Positions 1-6,305 of a stretch of DNA of 11,240 nt are shown here, piece by piece (the stretch's first letter is position 1; each line of letters opens with the position of its first letter). This DNA is from Leucothrix mucor (GTDB lineage Bacteria > Pseudomonadota > Gammaproteobacteria > Thiotrichales > Thiotrichaceae), in NCBI GenBank assembly GCA_011322515.1, contig DRMS01000410.1, forward strand, positions 1 through 11,240, in the 5' to 3' direction. The notes beneath the pieces were generated by a model. It saw only the letters and a program-made list of their open reading frames with translations. It was not told the origin of the DNA and made no database searches. The position numbers were made by a program, and so were the translations under genes.

Positions 1-789
1 CATATCATAAACACCATTTTCATCGCCATCTTTTGCGGCTACCCAAATAGCAGAGCGCACTGCGCCTTTGGCAAAGGTCATACGGCTAGATGCTTTATGA
101 GTAATCTCAATGCGCTCACCAATATCGGCAAACATCACGGTATGTTCACCCACTACATCCCCTGCACGTATACTCTGAAAACCAATGCTTTTAGGATCTC
201 GCTCGCTTGTTATACCGTCTCGACAATAAACAGCGCATTCATCAAGATTACGCTCTAGCGCATCGGCAATCACTTCACCCATCGCTAAAGCTGTGCCAGA
301 GGGTGCATCAACTTTATGGCGATGATGGGCTTCAATAATTTCAATATCAACACCCTCCCCCATAATACGTGCCGCAGTATCGAGTAATTTCAATGTAAGG
401 CTTACGCCAACGCTATAGTTTGCGGCAAAAACTAGTGCGGACTTTTCGCCTGCTTGCTGGATTTGTGCCTTTTCATCCTCACTAAACCCTGTTGTTCCCA
501 AAACCATTTTTTTATTCTGTTGCAAACAATAATTGAGGTGCTCAATACTCGGCTCAGGACGAGTAAAATCAATAACCACATCAAAGTCTTGCTCAACATC
601 AGCAAGTGACGTGGCAATCATAACGCCATTCGCGCCAATGCCTGCAACTTCACCTGCATCTGCTCCAATAAAGGGGCTTCCAGAATATTCTGTTGCCGCA
701 GTTAATATGACATTCTCATTTTCATGACAGGCTTCAATAAGGATTTTCCCCATGCGACCTGCGGCACCTACGATAGCTATATTTGTCAT
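1..789 (-). CDS. dapB: 4-hydroxy-tetrahydrodipicolinate reductase DapB (3' end cut by window)
   Basis: Reduces 4-hydroxy-tetrahydrodipicolinate with NAD(P)H in the cytoplasm, the second committed step of the lysine/diaminopimelate branch that feeds peptidoglycan. I read 263 codons from the ATG at 789 without a stop. The N-terminal Rossmann motif is GAAGRMG (residues 8-14). DFTRPE and GTTGF follow, then the catalytic block EAHHRHKVDAPSGTAL with HHRHK at residues 155-159, equivalent to His159/Lys163 of the E. coli enzyme. The end VYDM matches the region shortly before the usual C-terminus, so roughly ten residues lie outside the window. The start is supported by AAGGA nine bases upstream. This Shine-Dalgarno overlaps the dnaJ stop codon (TAAGGA), leaving an 11-base gap, so dapB is probably translationally coupled to dnaJ and transcribed with the chaperone genes. 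Identity is certain by motif. Confidence 0.97.
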   Translation of the reverse strand, partial: MTNIAIVGAAGRMGKILIEACHENENVILTAATEYSGSPFIGADAGEVAGIGANGVMIATSLADVEQDFDVVIDFTRPEPSIEHLNYCLQQNKKMVLGTTGFSEDEKAQIQQAGEKSALVFAANYSVGVSLTLKLLDTAARIMGEGVDIEIIEAHHRHKVDAPSGTALAMGEVIADALERNLDECAVYCRDGITSERDPKSIGFQSIRAGDVVGEHTVMFADIGERIEITHKASSRMTFAKGAVRSAIWVAAKDGDENGVYDM

Positions 790-800
790 ACCAGTATTCC

Positions 801-1970
801 TTATTTTTTCTTGCCAGACTCTTCTTTTTCAGGATCAAACCATCCCTTTATATCTTCAAAGAATGTTTTTGCTTTATCCCCCCAGCCGTGTTGTTGTGGG
901 CTGTGACGCTCGCCCCCATTTTTAAGACAAGCTTCCAGTTCTTCAAATAGTGTTTTTTGCAAATTGCTTAGATTAACAGGTGTTTCTACCATCACCTTAC
1001 AGAGTAAATCACCCGTCACGGCATTACGTACTGATTTAACCCCTTTGCCACGCAAACGGAAGGTTCTACCTGTTTGTGTTTCAGCGGGTATTTTTAGCGT
1101 TACTTCACCTTTAAGGGTGGGGACTGAAACCTCCCCTCCTAACGCAGCGGTCGTAATGCGAATAGGAACATCACAGTGTAAATTGGTATCATCACGTACA
1201 AATAACTCATGCTTTTTCAAGCTAACTTGCACATATAAATCGCCTGATGGTCCACCATTAACACCCGCTTCACCTTCTCCTGAAAGACGAATGCGGTCAC
1301 CCGTATCAACGCCCATTGGCACACTGACTTCCAAGGTCTTATGCTTATTAACGGTACCTTGCCCATGACAGCTCACACAAGGGTCTTTAATCACTTTCCC
1401 TACACCATTGCAGTGTGGACAAGTTTGTTGCACCGCAAAAAAACCTTGCTGGATTCTTACTTGCCCCATACCTTGACAAGTTGAGCAACTTTCTGGATTA
1501 GTGCCTTTTTTAGCACCTGTTCCACCACAAGGCTCGCAACGTTCCTTAGTTGGAATACGAATATCAACTTTTTTACCGAAAACGGCTTCTTCTAGCGTTA
1601 ACTCTAAATTATATTGTAAGTCGCTACCACGATAAGCGCGATTTGCACCACCTCCACCTCGCCCCGCACCGCCAAAGATGTCACCAAATACATCTTCAAA
1701 TATATCGCCAAAGCCACCCGCACCATGACCTCCTCCCATGGAAGAGTCTACACCCGCATGTCCAAACTGATCATAAGCCGCACGCTTTTGTTGGTCTGAT
1801 AACACCTCATACGCTTCGCCTGCTTCTTTGAATTTGGCTTCCGCTTCCATATCACCTGGGTTTCTATCAGGATGCAATTTCATCGCTAAACGCTTATACG
1901 CTTTTTTTAAATCTTTACTGCTTACGTTTTTTTGTACACCTAATATTTCGTAATAATCTCGTTTAGACAT
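801..1970 (-). CDS. dnaJ: Chaperone protein DnaJ (Hsp40)
   Basis: J-domain co-chaperone that delivers unfolded substrates to DnaK and stimulates its ATPase. The 389 residues compare with about 376 in E. coli. The J domain (1-70) carries HPD at 33-35. A Gly/Phe-rich linker covers about 74-110. The zinc-binding domain has all four CxxCxGxG repeats: CEPCGGTG (145-152), CSTCQGMG (162-169), CPHCNGVG (184-191) and CVSCHGQG (198-205). Two C-terminal beta-barrel substrate-binding domains follow, and the tail is slightly long and lysine/glutamate-rich. The start ATG at 1970 has AGGA seven bases upstream. It lies third in grpE-dnaK-dnaJ-dapB, 121 bases after dnaK; that gap holds two stem-loops, one followed by a U-rich run, that may lower DnaJ output relative to DnaK. 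No key residue is missing. Confidence 0.98.
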   Translation of the reverse strand: MSKRDYYEILGVQKNVSSKDLKKAYKRLAMKLHPDRNPGDMEAEAKFKEAGEAYEVLSDQQKRAAYDQFGHAGVDSSMGGGHGAGGFGDIFEDVFGDIFGGAGRGGGGANRAYRGSDLQYNLELTLEEAVFGKKVDIRIPTKERCEPCGGTGAKKGTNPESCSTCQGMGQVRIQQGFFAVQQTCPHCNGVGKVIKDPCVSCHGQGTVNKHKTLEVSVPMGVDTGDRIRLSGEGEAGVNGGPSGDLYVQVSLKKHELFVRDDTNLHCDVPIRITTAALGGEVSVPTLKGEVTLKIPAETQTGRTFRLRGKGVKSVRNAVTGDLLCKVMVETPVNLSNLQKTLFEELEACLKNGGERHSPQQHGWGDKAKTFFEDIKGWFDPEKEESGKKK

Positions 1971-1993
1971 TTCGTTATCCTAAAAACAAAATA

Positions 1994-2025
1994 AGGCCCG
2001 AAAGAAATCTAATTCTCTCGCGCCT
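1994..2025 (-). terminator. Stem-loop plus U-rich run between dnaK and dnaJ (possible attenuator)
   Basis: Read on the minus strand, the arms AGGCGCGAGAGAA and TTCTTTCGGGCCT form a 13-position stem with one G-G mismatch and one G-U pair around a six-base loop. TTATTTTGTTTTT follows at once and runs up to the dnaJ Shine-Dalgarno. The shape is that of an intrinsic terminator, but it lies inside an operon whose genes are normally co-transcribed. Partial termination or an mRNA processing/stability element is therefore my inference. Confidence 0.5.
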
Positions 2026-2036
2026 AAAAAAATCAA

Positions 2037-2079
2037 CCGATAATCTACACCCTTCATCAACACAGGTACAGATTATTGG
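2037..2079 (-). repeat. Second stem-loop in the dnaK-dnaJ spacer
   Basis: CCGATAATCT and AGATTATTGG are complementary over ten positions with one mismatch, separated by 23 bases. It begins 12 bases beyond the dnaK stop codon. No U-run follows directly; the stronger stem-loop at 1994-2025 comes next. It could protect the dnaK 3' end after processing, but this is not shown by sequence alone. Confidence 0.4.
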
Positions 2080-2091
2080 ATAGACTTAACG

Positions 2092-4026
2092 TTACTTTTT
2101 CTTCTTATCGTCATCAACTTCTTCAAATTCAGCATCAACAACATCATCGTCCGCATCCGCTTTGGCATCTTTCTTCGCCTGCTCACCTGCATTACCTGCA
2201 TCACCACCTTGTTGCTGTGCCGCTGCCGCTTGCGCTAATGCACCTGAAGCTTCCATTAACTCTTGAGATTTTTTCTCAATTGCTTCTTTGTCATCGCCTT
2301 TAATCAACTCTTTAATTTCTTTGATTAAATTCTCAACTTTCGTCTTCTCAGCGGGATCAATCTTATCACCCAAATCTTTCAGCGACTTTTCAGTTGTGTG
2401 TGCCATGCCATCGGCTTGATTACGTGCATCAATCAATTCACGCGTCTTCTTATCTTCTTCTGCATGTTTCTCTGCATCTTTAACCATTGCGTCCACTTCA
2501 TCATCTGATAAACCAGATGAAGCTTTGATCTCAATAGATTGCTCTTTGCCTGTTGCTTTGTCTTTTGCAGATACGTTCAAAATACCATTGGCATCAATAT
2601 CCAAACTGACTTCAATCTGTGGCTGACCACGAGGCGCAGGGGGAATATCAGTAAGATCAAAACGACCTAGCGACTTATTGCCTGATGCCATTTCACGCTC
2701 ACCTTGTAAGACATGAACCGTGACTGCATTTTGATTATCTTCTGCGGTAGAGAAGACTTGCTGTGCTTTAGTTGGGATCGTGGTATTTTTCTCAATGAGT
2801 TTGGTCATTACACCACCCATTGTCTCAATGCCAAGCGATAATGGCGTAACATCTAATAATAAAACATCAGTAACCGTTCCACCTAACACCCCCCCTTGGA
2901 TTGCAGCGCCCACTGCAACCGCTTCATCAGGGTTGACATCTTTACGTGGTGCTTTGCCAAAGAAGTTCGCGACCTCCTCTTGCACCATTGGCATACGTGA
3001 TTGACCACCTACCAAAATTATATCGTTAATTTCACTGGCGGATAGATCGGCATCTTTTAATGCTGTCGCACAAGGCTCAATAGTACGCTTTACTAAATCT
3101 TCAACTAAAGACTCTAATTTTGCACGGGTCACTTTCACATTTAAATGCTTAGGCCCTGATGCATCAGCGGTTACATAAGGAAGATTAACTTCTGTTTGCG
3201 AGGTTGACGACAACTCTATTTTTGCTTTTTCAGCGGCTTCTTTAAGACGTTGTAGTGCAAGTGGGTCATTATGTAAATCAACACCATTATCTTTCTTGAA
3301 CTCATCCGCAAGATAGTCGATAAGGCGCATATCAAAATCTTCACCACCTAAGAACGTATCGCCATTGGTCGCTAATACTTCAAACTGGTACTCACCATCA
3401 ATTTCAGCAATTTCAATAATGGAGACATCAAACGTACCACCTCCTAAGTCATACACAACAATGGTGCTATCGCCTGCTGATTTATCCATACCAAATGCAA
3501 GTGCAGCGGCAGTAGGCTCATTGATAATACGTTTAACTTCCAAACCAGCAATTTTGCCTGCATCCTTAGTCGCCTGACGCTGTGAGTCATTAAAGTAAGC
3601 AGGAACCGTAATCACAGCTTCTGTTACTTCTTCACCTAAGTAAGCTTCTGCGTCTTTTTTTAATTTTTGTAAAATACGCGCAGAAACCTCAGGAGGAGAC
3701 ATTTTCTTACCATTCCCCTCAACCCATGCATCACCATTATCTGCTTTGATAATGTTATAAGGCACTAATTTAATGTCTTTTTGAACAGCATCTTCTTCAA
3801 AGGTACGCCCAATTAAACGCTTAATAGCATACAATGTATTTTCAGGATTCGTCACTGCTTGACGCTTTGCAGGTTGACCCACTAAAACCTGATCATCAGA
3901 AAATGCGACAACCGAAGGCGTAGTACGATCTCCTTCTGCATTTTCAATAACTTTTGGGGCATCACCTTCCATTACCGCAACGCAAGAATTGGTGGTTCCT
4001 AGATCTATTCCAATAATTTTTCCCAT
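2092..4026 (-). CDS. dnaK: Chaperone protein DnaK (Hsp70)
   Basis: ATP-driven Hsp70 chaperone that binds exposed hydrophobic peptides, working with DnaJ and GrpE. I place the start at the ATG at 4026 (644 residues; E. coli has 638) because MGKIIGIDLGTTNS is the universal N-terminus and GGAG lies six bases upstream. An in-frame ATG at 4038 would add only MEKI and would overlap that Shine-Dalgarno. The nucleotide-binding domain shows GIDLGTTNS (6-14) and DLGGGTFD with the autophosphorylated threonine at about residue 198. The hydrophobic interdomain linker VLLLDVTPLSLG begins at about 388. The substrate-binding domain and helical lid follow, then a flexible AQAAAAQQQGG segment and the acidic tail DDDVVDAEFEEVDDDKKKK, close to the gammaproteobacterial consensus. 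It is preceded by grpE with a 111-base spacer. Confidence 0.98.
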   Translation of the reverse strand: MGKIIGIDLGTTNSCVAVMEGDAPKVIENAEGDRTTPSVVAFSDDQVLVGQPAKRQAVTNPENTLYAIKRLIGRTFEEDAVQKDIKLVPYNIIKADNGDAWVEGNGKKMSPPEVSARILQKLKKDAEAYLGEEVTEAVITVPAYFNDSQRQATKDAGKIAGLEVKRIINEPTAAALAFGMDKSAGDSTIVVYDLGGGTFDVSIIEIAEIDGEYQFEVLATNGDTFLGGEDFDMRLIDYLADEFKKDNGVDLHNDPLALQRLKEAAEKAKIELSSTSQTEVNLPYVTADASGPKHLNVKVTRAKLESLVEDLVKRTIEPCATALKDADLSASEINDIILVGGQSRMPMVQEEVANFFGKAPRKDVNPDEAVAVGAAIQGGVLGGTVTDVLLLDVTPLSLGIETMGGVMTKLIEKNTTIPTKAQQVFSTAEDNQNAVTVHVLQGEREMASGNKSLGRFDLTDIPPAPRGQPQIEVSLDIDANGILNVSAKDKATGKEQSIEIKASSGLSDDEVDAMVKDAEKHAEEDKKTRELIDARNQADGMAHTTEKSLKDLGDKIDPAEKTKVENLIKEIKELIKGDDKEAIEKKSQELMEASGALAQAAAAQQQGGDAGNAGEQAKKDAKADADDDVVDAEFEEVDDDKKKK

Positions 4027-4032
4027 GATTTT

Positions 4033-4036
4033 CTCC
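4033..4036 (-). promoter_or_regulatory. Shine-Dalgarno deciding the dnaK start
   Basis: Minus-strand GGAG lies six bases before the ATG at 4026. It overlaps the alternative ATG at 4038, which itself has no comparable purine box upstream, so 4026 is preferred. Confidence 0.7.
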
Positions 4037-4044
4037 ATTTTTTT

Positions 4045-4067
4045 ACAGCCTTTAATAAAGCTGCTGT
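4045..4067 (-). promoter_or_regulatory. Small hairpin just upstream of the dnaK ribosome-binding site
   Basis: Minus-strand ACAGC...GCTGT forms an outer five-pair stem with an inner CTTT/AAAG stem and a two-base bulge, ending eight bases before the GGAG. It could influence dnaK translation or be an RNA-processing site in the grpE-dnaK spacer. The evidence is only the inverted repeat and its position. Confidence 0.3.
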
Positions 4068-4137
4068 GTTTTATATTCTGTGTGTTTCTACAATAGCTAG
4101 TTAAGTGTGGTTTGTTTTGTATAATTCAAGCTACAAG

Positions 4138-4764
4138 CTATCCATTTTTTGCAACCATCACCATCGCAGGGCGAACTAAGCGACCATTTAAGGTATAGCC
4201 CTTTTGCATAACCGCCGCGACCAACCCATCCTCATACTCTTCACTCGGCTGCATTGCCATTGCTTGATGCAACTCAGGATCAAATTTTTCACCCAAGGGA
4301 TTAACCGCTTGCAGATTTTGTTTTTGCATTAAAGATTCAAACTGTTTTAGCGTAAGATTCATACCTTCTCGAATACTATCCAAATCACCCTTTGCTTGCA
4401 GCCCCATCTCTAGACTATCAATCACTGGTAATAGCTGTTCAACAAAGCTTTTTATTGCAAATTTGTGCGCATCAGACACTTGTTTTTCAGTGCGTTTACG
4501 TTGATTATCCATCTCGGCTTGCAAACGCACCAATGTATCCCAACTTTCCGCCGCTTTTTCCTCCGCCTTGACTAACTCTTCACGTAGAGCGTCAATGGCA
4601 TCTTCTGCCCCTTCTGTCTGTTCTACATGGGGTAAATCAGCCTCTGACATCTCAATCTCAGATTGCTCCGCAGAATTTTGCTTATTTTCAATGGATGACC
4701 CCGCCTTTCCCTCAGGATTAACAGCGCCCGTGGCTTGTTCAACCGAACTTTTTTCGCTACTCAT
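4138..4764 (-). CDS. grpE: Nucleotide exchange factor GrpE
   Basis: Cytoplasmic homodimeric factor that releases ADP from DnaK and acts as a thermosensor of the chaperone cycle. The 208 residues compare with about 197 in E. coli. Residues 1-55 form an acidic, low-complexity, probably disordered tail. A long coiled coil follows (about 55-110, including WDTLVRLQAEMDNQRKR). The C-terminal beta domain carries the family signature: FDPELHQAM at 161-169, then MQKGYTLNGRLVRPAMV at 186-202. The start ATG at 4764 has AGAG seven bases upstream, a modest site. It is the first gene of the grpE-dnaK-dnaJ-dapB cluster. A candidate heat-shock promoter lies 29-58 bases upstream, with a mobile repeat inserted immediately behind it. 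hrcA or recN, which often neighbour grpE, are absent here. Confidence 0.97.
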   Translation of the reverse strand: MSSEKSSVEQATGAVNPEGKAGSSIENKQNSAEQSEIEMSEADLPHVEQTEGAEDAIDALREELVKAEEKAAESWDTLVRLQAEMDNQRKRTEKQVSDAHKFAIKSFVEQLLPVIDSLEMGLQAKGDLDSIREGMNLTLKQFESLMQKQNLQAVNPLGEKFDPELHQAMAMQPSEEYEDGLVAAVMQKGYTLNGRLVRPAMVMVAKNG

Positions 4765-4792
4765 AGTGCATCTCTATAAAATGATTATTTTT

Positions 4793-4822
4793 TAAGGTGG
4801 ATAGATTTAGGAAGTTTTCAAG
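4793..4822 (-). promoter_or_regulatory. Candidate sigma-32 (heat-shock) promoter of grpE
   Basis: On the minus strand CTTGAAA (4822-4816) is an exact match to the RpoH -35 consensus. After a 15-base spacer, CCACCTTA (4800-4793) is a partial match to the -10 consensus CCCCATNT (C, C, C and T match). Spacing is within the accepted range and the predicted transcript would start about 20 bases before grpE. The location ahead of a chaperone operon supports it; the weak -10 keeps confidence moderate. Confidence 0.5.
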
Positions 4823-4827
4823 TAATG

Positions 4828-4998
4828 GGCTACCAACTTAAGGTGGGACAAGTAAAAGTCATAGCAAACAACCCGCACCCTTCGACAAGCTCGGGGAACT
4901 AGCCCTTCGGTAGACTCAGGACACCGCTTCCTGAGCTTGTCGAAGGGTGCGGGTGAATAGCAGAAACATTAACTGTCCCACCTTAACAACTGGTAGCC
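4828..4998. mobile_element. 171-bp MITE-like element with target duplication and nested palindrome
   Basis: The ends are imperfect terminal inverted repeats. The left end reads GGCTACCAACTTAAGGTGGG. The right end, read inwards on the other strand, has GGCTACCA, a short insertion, then TTAAGGTGGGACA. The element is flanked by direct copies of AAGTAATG (4820-4827 and 4999-5006; nine bases if the shared C is counted), as expected for a target-site duplication. Inside lies a perfect 22-bp inverted repeat (4871-4892 with 4933-4954) containing CACCCTTCGACAAGCTC. Its 40-base centre has a further CTCAGG/CCTGAG hairpin and a degenerate copy of the palindrome. No transposase is encoded, so it would have to be mobilised in trans. 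The parent transposon family is not identified; several IS families make 8-9 bp duplications. Confidence 0.8.
4871..4954. repeat. TTCGACAAGCTC-type palindromic (REP-like) repeat inside the MITE
   Basis: Perfect 22-base arms with GCACCCTTCGACAAGCTC as core, arranged head-to-head around a 40-base centre. The core resembles a short palindrome I recall as widely scattered in environmental proteobacterial genomes. It shares its GCACCCTTCGAC end with the second palindrome of this window at 6420-6472. Confidence 0.85.
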
Positions 4999-5155
4999 AA
5001 GTAATGAATCTACCCTATTGCACCGATTTTTTGTTCCTGATTGGAGTATATCAAGAGGCGTATAGTCGCTCTACGCAACAATTGATAGGATTCAAGCAGG
5101 GCAAAAGGGCAAGTAAGATGAGTAGAATCATTGTTTGGAACGTCCTTAATCCCTC

Positions 5156-5248
5156 AGGAACGTGCATGGAATAAGTTCCCGAATTATAGCGAAGGATTTT
5201 GCTGCTAATGAGACGCTAGAATCGGGACGTTATTTCGTGCATGCTCCT
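5156..5248. repeat. Long imperfect inverted repeat, about 35-base arms
   Basis: The inner arms are GTTCCCGAATTATAGCG (5175-5191) and CGCTAGAATCGGGAC (5214-5228), complementary except for two extra bases and one mismatch. Complementarity continues outward through GGAATAA/TTATTTC and the GTGCATG words on both sides to AGGA/TCCT, leaving a centre of 22 bases. It may be a small MITE or a structured RNA. TTAAT occurs near both ends (5147-5151 and 5248-5252) but does not abut matching termini, so no target duplication is claimed. Confidence 0.55.
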
Positions 5249-5263
5249 TAATAACAGCGTATA

Positions 5264-5291
5264 AGGTAGGGTGTATGATGATAAATTCAAG
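5264..5291 (-). promoter_or_regulatory. Possible distal sigma-32-like promoter toward grpE
   Basis: Minus-strand CTTGAAT (six of seven to the -35 consensus), a 13-base spacer, then CCCTACCT (five of seven specified positions of the -10). If used it would give a leader of several hundred bases containing the inverted repeat and the MITE. This is a pattern match only. Confidence 0.25.
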
Positions 5292-5343
5292 AGGCAAGGA
5301 GAATATTTTTAATTGCGACTGTATTTAAGATGTGCGTACATTC

Positions 5344-5703
5344 CTAATCACGTCCCTCGGCGTGTTTATCCAAAGTTCTCACATAGAAAAAACTACCCAG
5401 ATATAAACCCACGCTAAATAACGTCATTGCAATACCATACAAACTTTCTTTTGGTGCAAAAACAAGCCAGACACCAATGAAAAAGTACACCAGCGATAGT
5501 AAGGTGACAGCGATATGCTTTTCACGATCAGCATTAATAATGCCCTGCACAAAAAACAGTAGTGGTAATTCTAAAATAGCTATTTCTAAGCCGCGATTCA
5601 TGTATTGAATTGGTGTTAACCAACCATTCCAGATAATAATGATGCTCATTAAGCCAAAAAAGCTGACCAAGGTAAGTAATCGCCATAGAGTTAAATTCAT
5701 CAT
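5344..5703 (-). CDS. DUF2069 family integral membrane protein
   Basis: Small inner-membrane protein of unknown function, 119 residues. Four hydrophobic segments are visible at about 8-25, 38-56, 64-83 and 88-108, with a short charged tail (DKHAEGRD). I assign it to DUF2069 from size, topology and its place directly after wrbA, an arrangement I recall from Pseudomonas. Its ATG at 5703 overlaps the wrbA stop as ATGA, so it is translationally coupled to wrbA; a second ATG follows immediately at 5700. Coupling suggests a shared role at the membrane, for example near the quinone pool that WrbA serves, but that is inference. No catalytic motif is visible. Confidence 0.8.
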   Translation of the reverse strand: MMNLTLWRLLTLVSFFGLMSIIIIWNGWLTPIQYMNRGLEIAILELPLLFFVQGIINADREKHIAVTLLSLVYFFIGVWLVFAPKESLYGIAMTLFSVGLYLGSFFYVRTLDKHAEGRD

Positions 5704-6287
5704 AGCTTATTGGCTAGCTCTGCTAGTCGTTTACCCAATGCTTTGCAAAGCGTTTTTTCTTCTTCTGATAACGGGTTACTATTATCCGCACCTGCCACAT
5801 GCGATGGACCATAAGGTGTGCCGCCTGTTTGTGTCGTTAATAAGTCCGACTCAGTATATGGCAAGCCTGAAATAATCATACCGTGATGCAATAGTGGAAT
5901 CATCATAGAAAGCAGGGTTGATTCTTGCCCACCATGTAGACTAGAAGTTGAGGTGAAAACGCCTGCGGGCTTACCGACTAAGGAACCCGATAGCCAATGC
6001 CCACTAGTTTGTTCTAGAAAGTATTTTAACGGTGCTGCCATATTACCAAAACGTGTTGGACTTCCTAAAGCTAACGCGCCTGCTTGTTTTAGTTCATCCA
6101 AACTCACATAAGGCGCACCCTCATCAGGAATGCTGGGCTGTGTTGATTCACACGTTGTTGAAACCTCTGGAACGGTACGAATAACCGCCTCAACACCCTG
6201 TATAGATTCGACACCACGCGCTATTAATCTTGCCATTTCAGCCGTTGCACCGTGGCGACTATAATAAAGCACTAATACATTTTTCAT
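5700..6287 (-). CDS. wrbA: NAD(P)H:quinone oxidoreductase, WrbA family flavodoxin-like protein
   Basis: FMN-dependent two-electron quinone reductase that avoids semiquinone radicals; cytoplasmic, normally tetrameric. I start at the ATG at 6287 (195 residues; E. coli WrbA has 198) because MKNVLVLYYSRHG is the usual N-terminus and AAGGA lies six bases upstream. A TTG at 6302 would add five residues and would include that site. The FMN phosphate-binding loop is SRHGATAEMA (10-19). GSPTRFGNM (75-83), FTSTSSLHGGQEST (111-124) and GGTPYGPSHVAG (155-166) are the remaining flavin-site signatures. It is coupled downstream to a DUF2069 membrane protein. Upstream lies arsC in the same direction, but 379 bases away because palindromic repeat DNA occupies the gap. 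Confidence 0.95.
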   Translation of the reverse strand: MKNVLVLYYSRHGATAEMARLIARGVESIQGVEAVIRTVPEVSTTCESTQPSIPDEGAPYVSLDELKQAGALALGSPTRFGNMAAPLKYFLEQTSGHWLSGSLVGKPAGVFTSTSSLHGGQESTLLSMMIPLLHHGMIISGLPYTESDLLTTQTGGTPYGPSHVAGADNSNPLSEEEKTLCKALGKRLAELANKL

Positions 6288-6293
6288 ATTGAA

Positions 6294-6298
6294 TCCTT
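6294..6298 (-). promoter_or_regulatory. Shine-Dalgarno deciding the wrbA start
   Basis: Minus-strand AAGGA lies six bases before the ATG at 6287. It falls inside the frame that an upstream TTG at 6302 would open, so the ATG is chosen. Confidence 0.7.
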
Positions 6299-6305
6299 TC
6301 AAATT

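Larger units (their letters stand above)
5007..5343. other. Gene-free spacer between DUF2069 gene and the MITE
   Basis: No convincing coding region is present; the short plus-strand frame reaching 5174 begins inside the MITE and looks accidental. The stretch holds a hairpin at 5058-5076 (GCGTA/TACGC with an inner AG/CT pair), a long imperfect inverted repeat at 5156-5248 and a possible distal sigma-32-like site at 5264-5291. There is no clear intrinsic terminator for the wrbA-DUF2069 pair, so read-through towards grpE is conceivable. Confidence 0.5.

Noticed and set aside
964..1368. Open plus-strand frame of 134 codons
   Set aside because: It lies wholly antisense to dnaJ, whose motifs are complete, and its translation is Ser/Thr/Pro-rich without family features.
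1550..1831. Plus-strand frame rich in His and Leu
   Set aside because: Antisense to the J-domain and Gly-rich part of dnaJ; composition is a by-product of the opposite strand.
4871..4954. CRISPR-like repeat array
   Set aside because: Copies are inverted rather than direct, irregularly spaced and only about three in number.
4947..5174. 75-codon plus-strand frame
   Set aside because: It starts inside the MITE palindrome and runs into the inverted repeat; no convincing Shine-Dalgarno or recognisable product.
5007..5343. 6S RNA or another known structured RNA
   Set aside because: The fold is suggestive but I could not match conserved bases of 6S RNA, tmRNA or any riboswitch.
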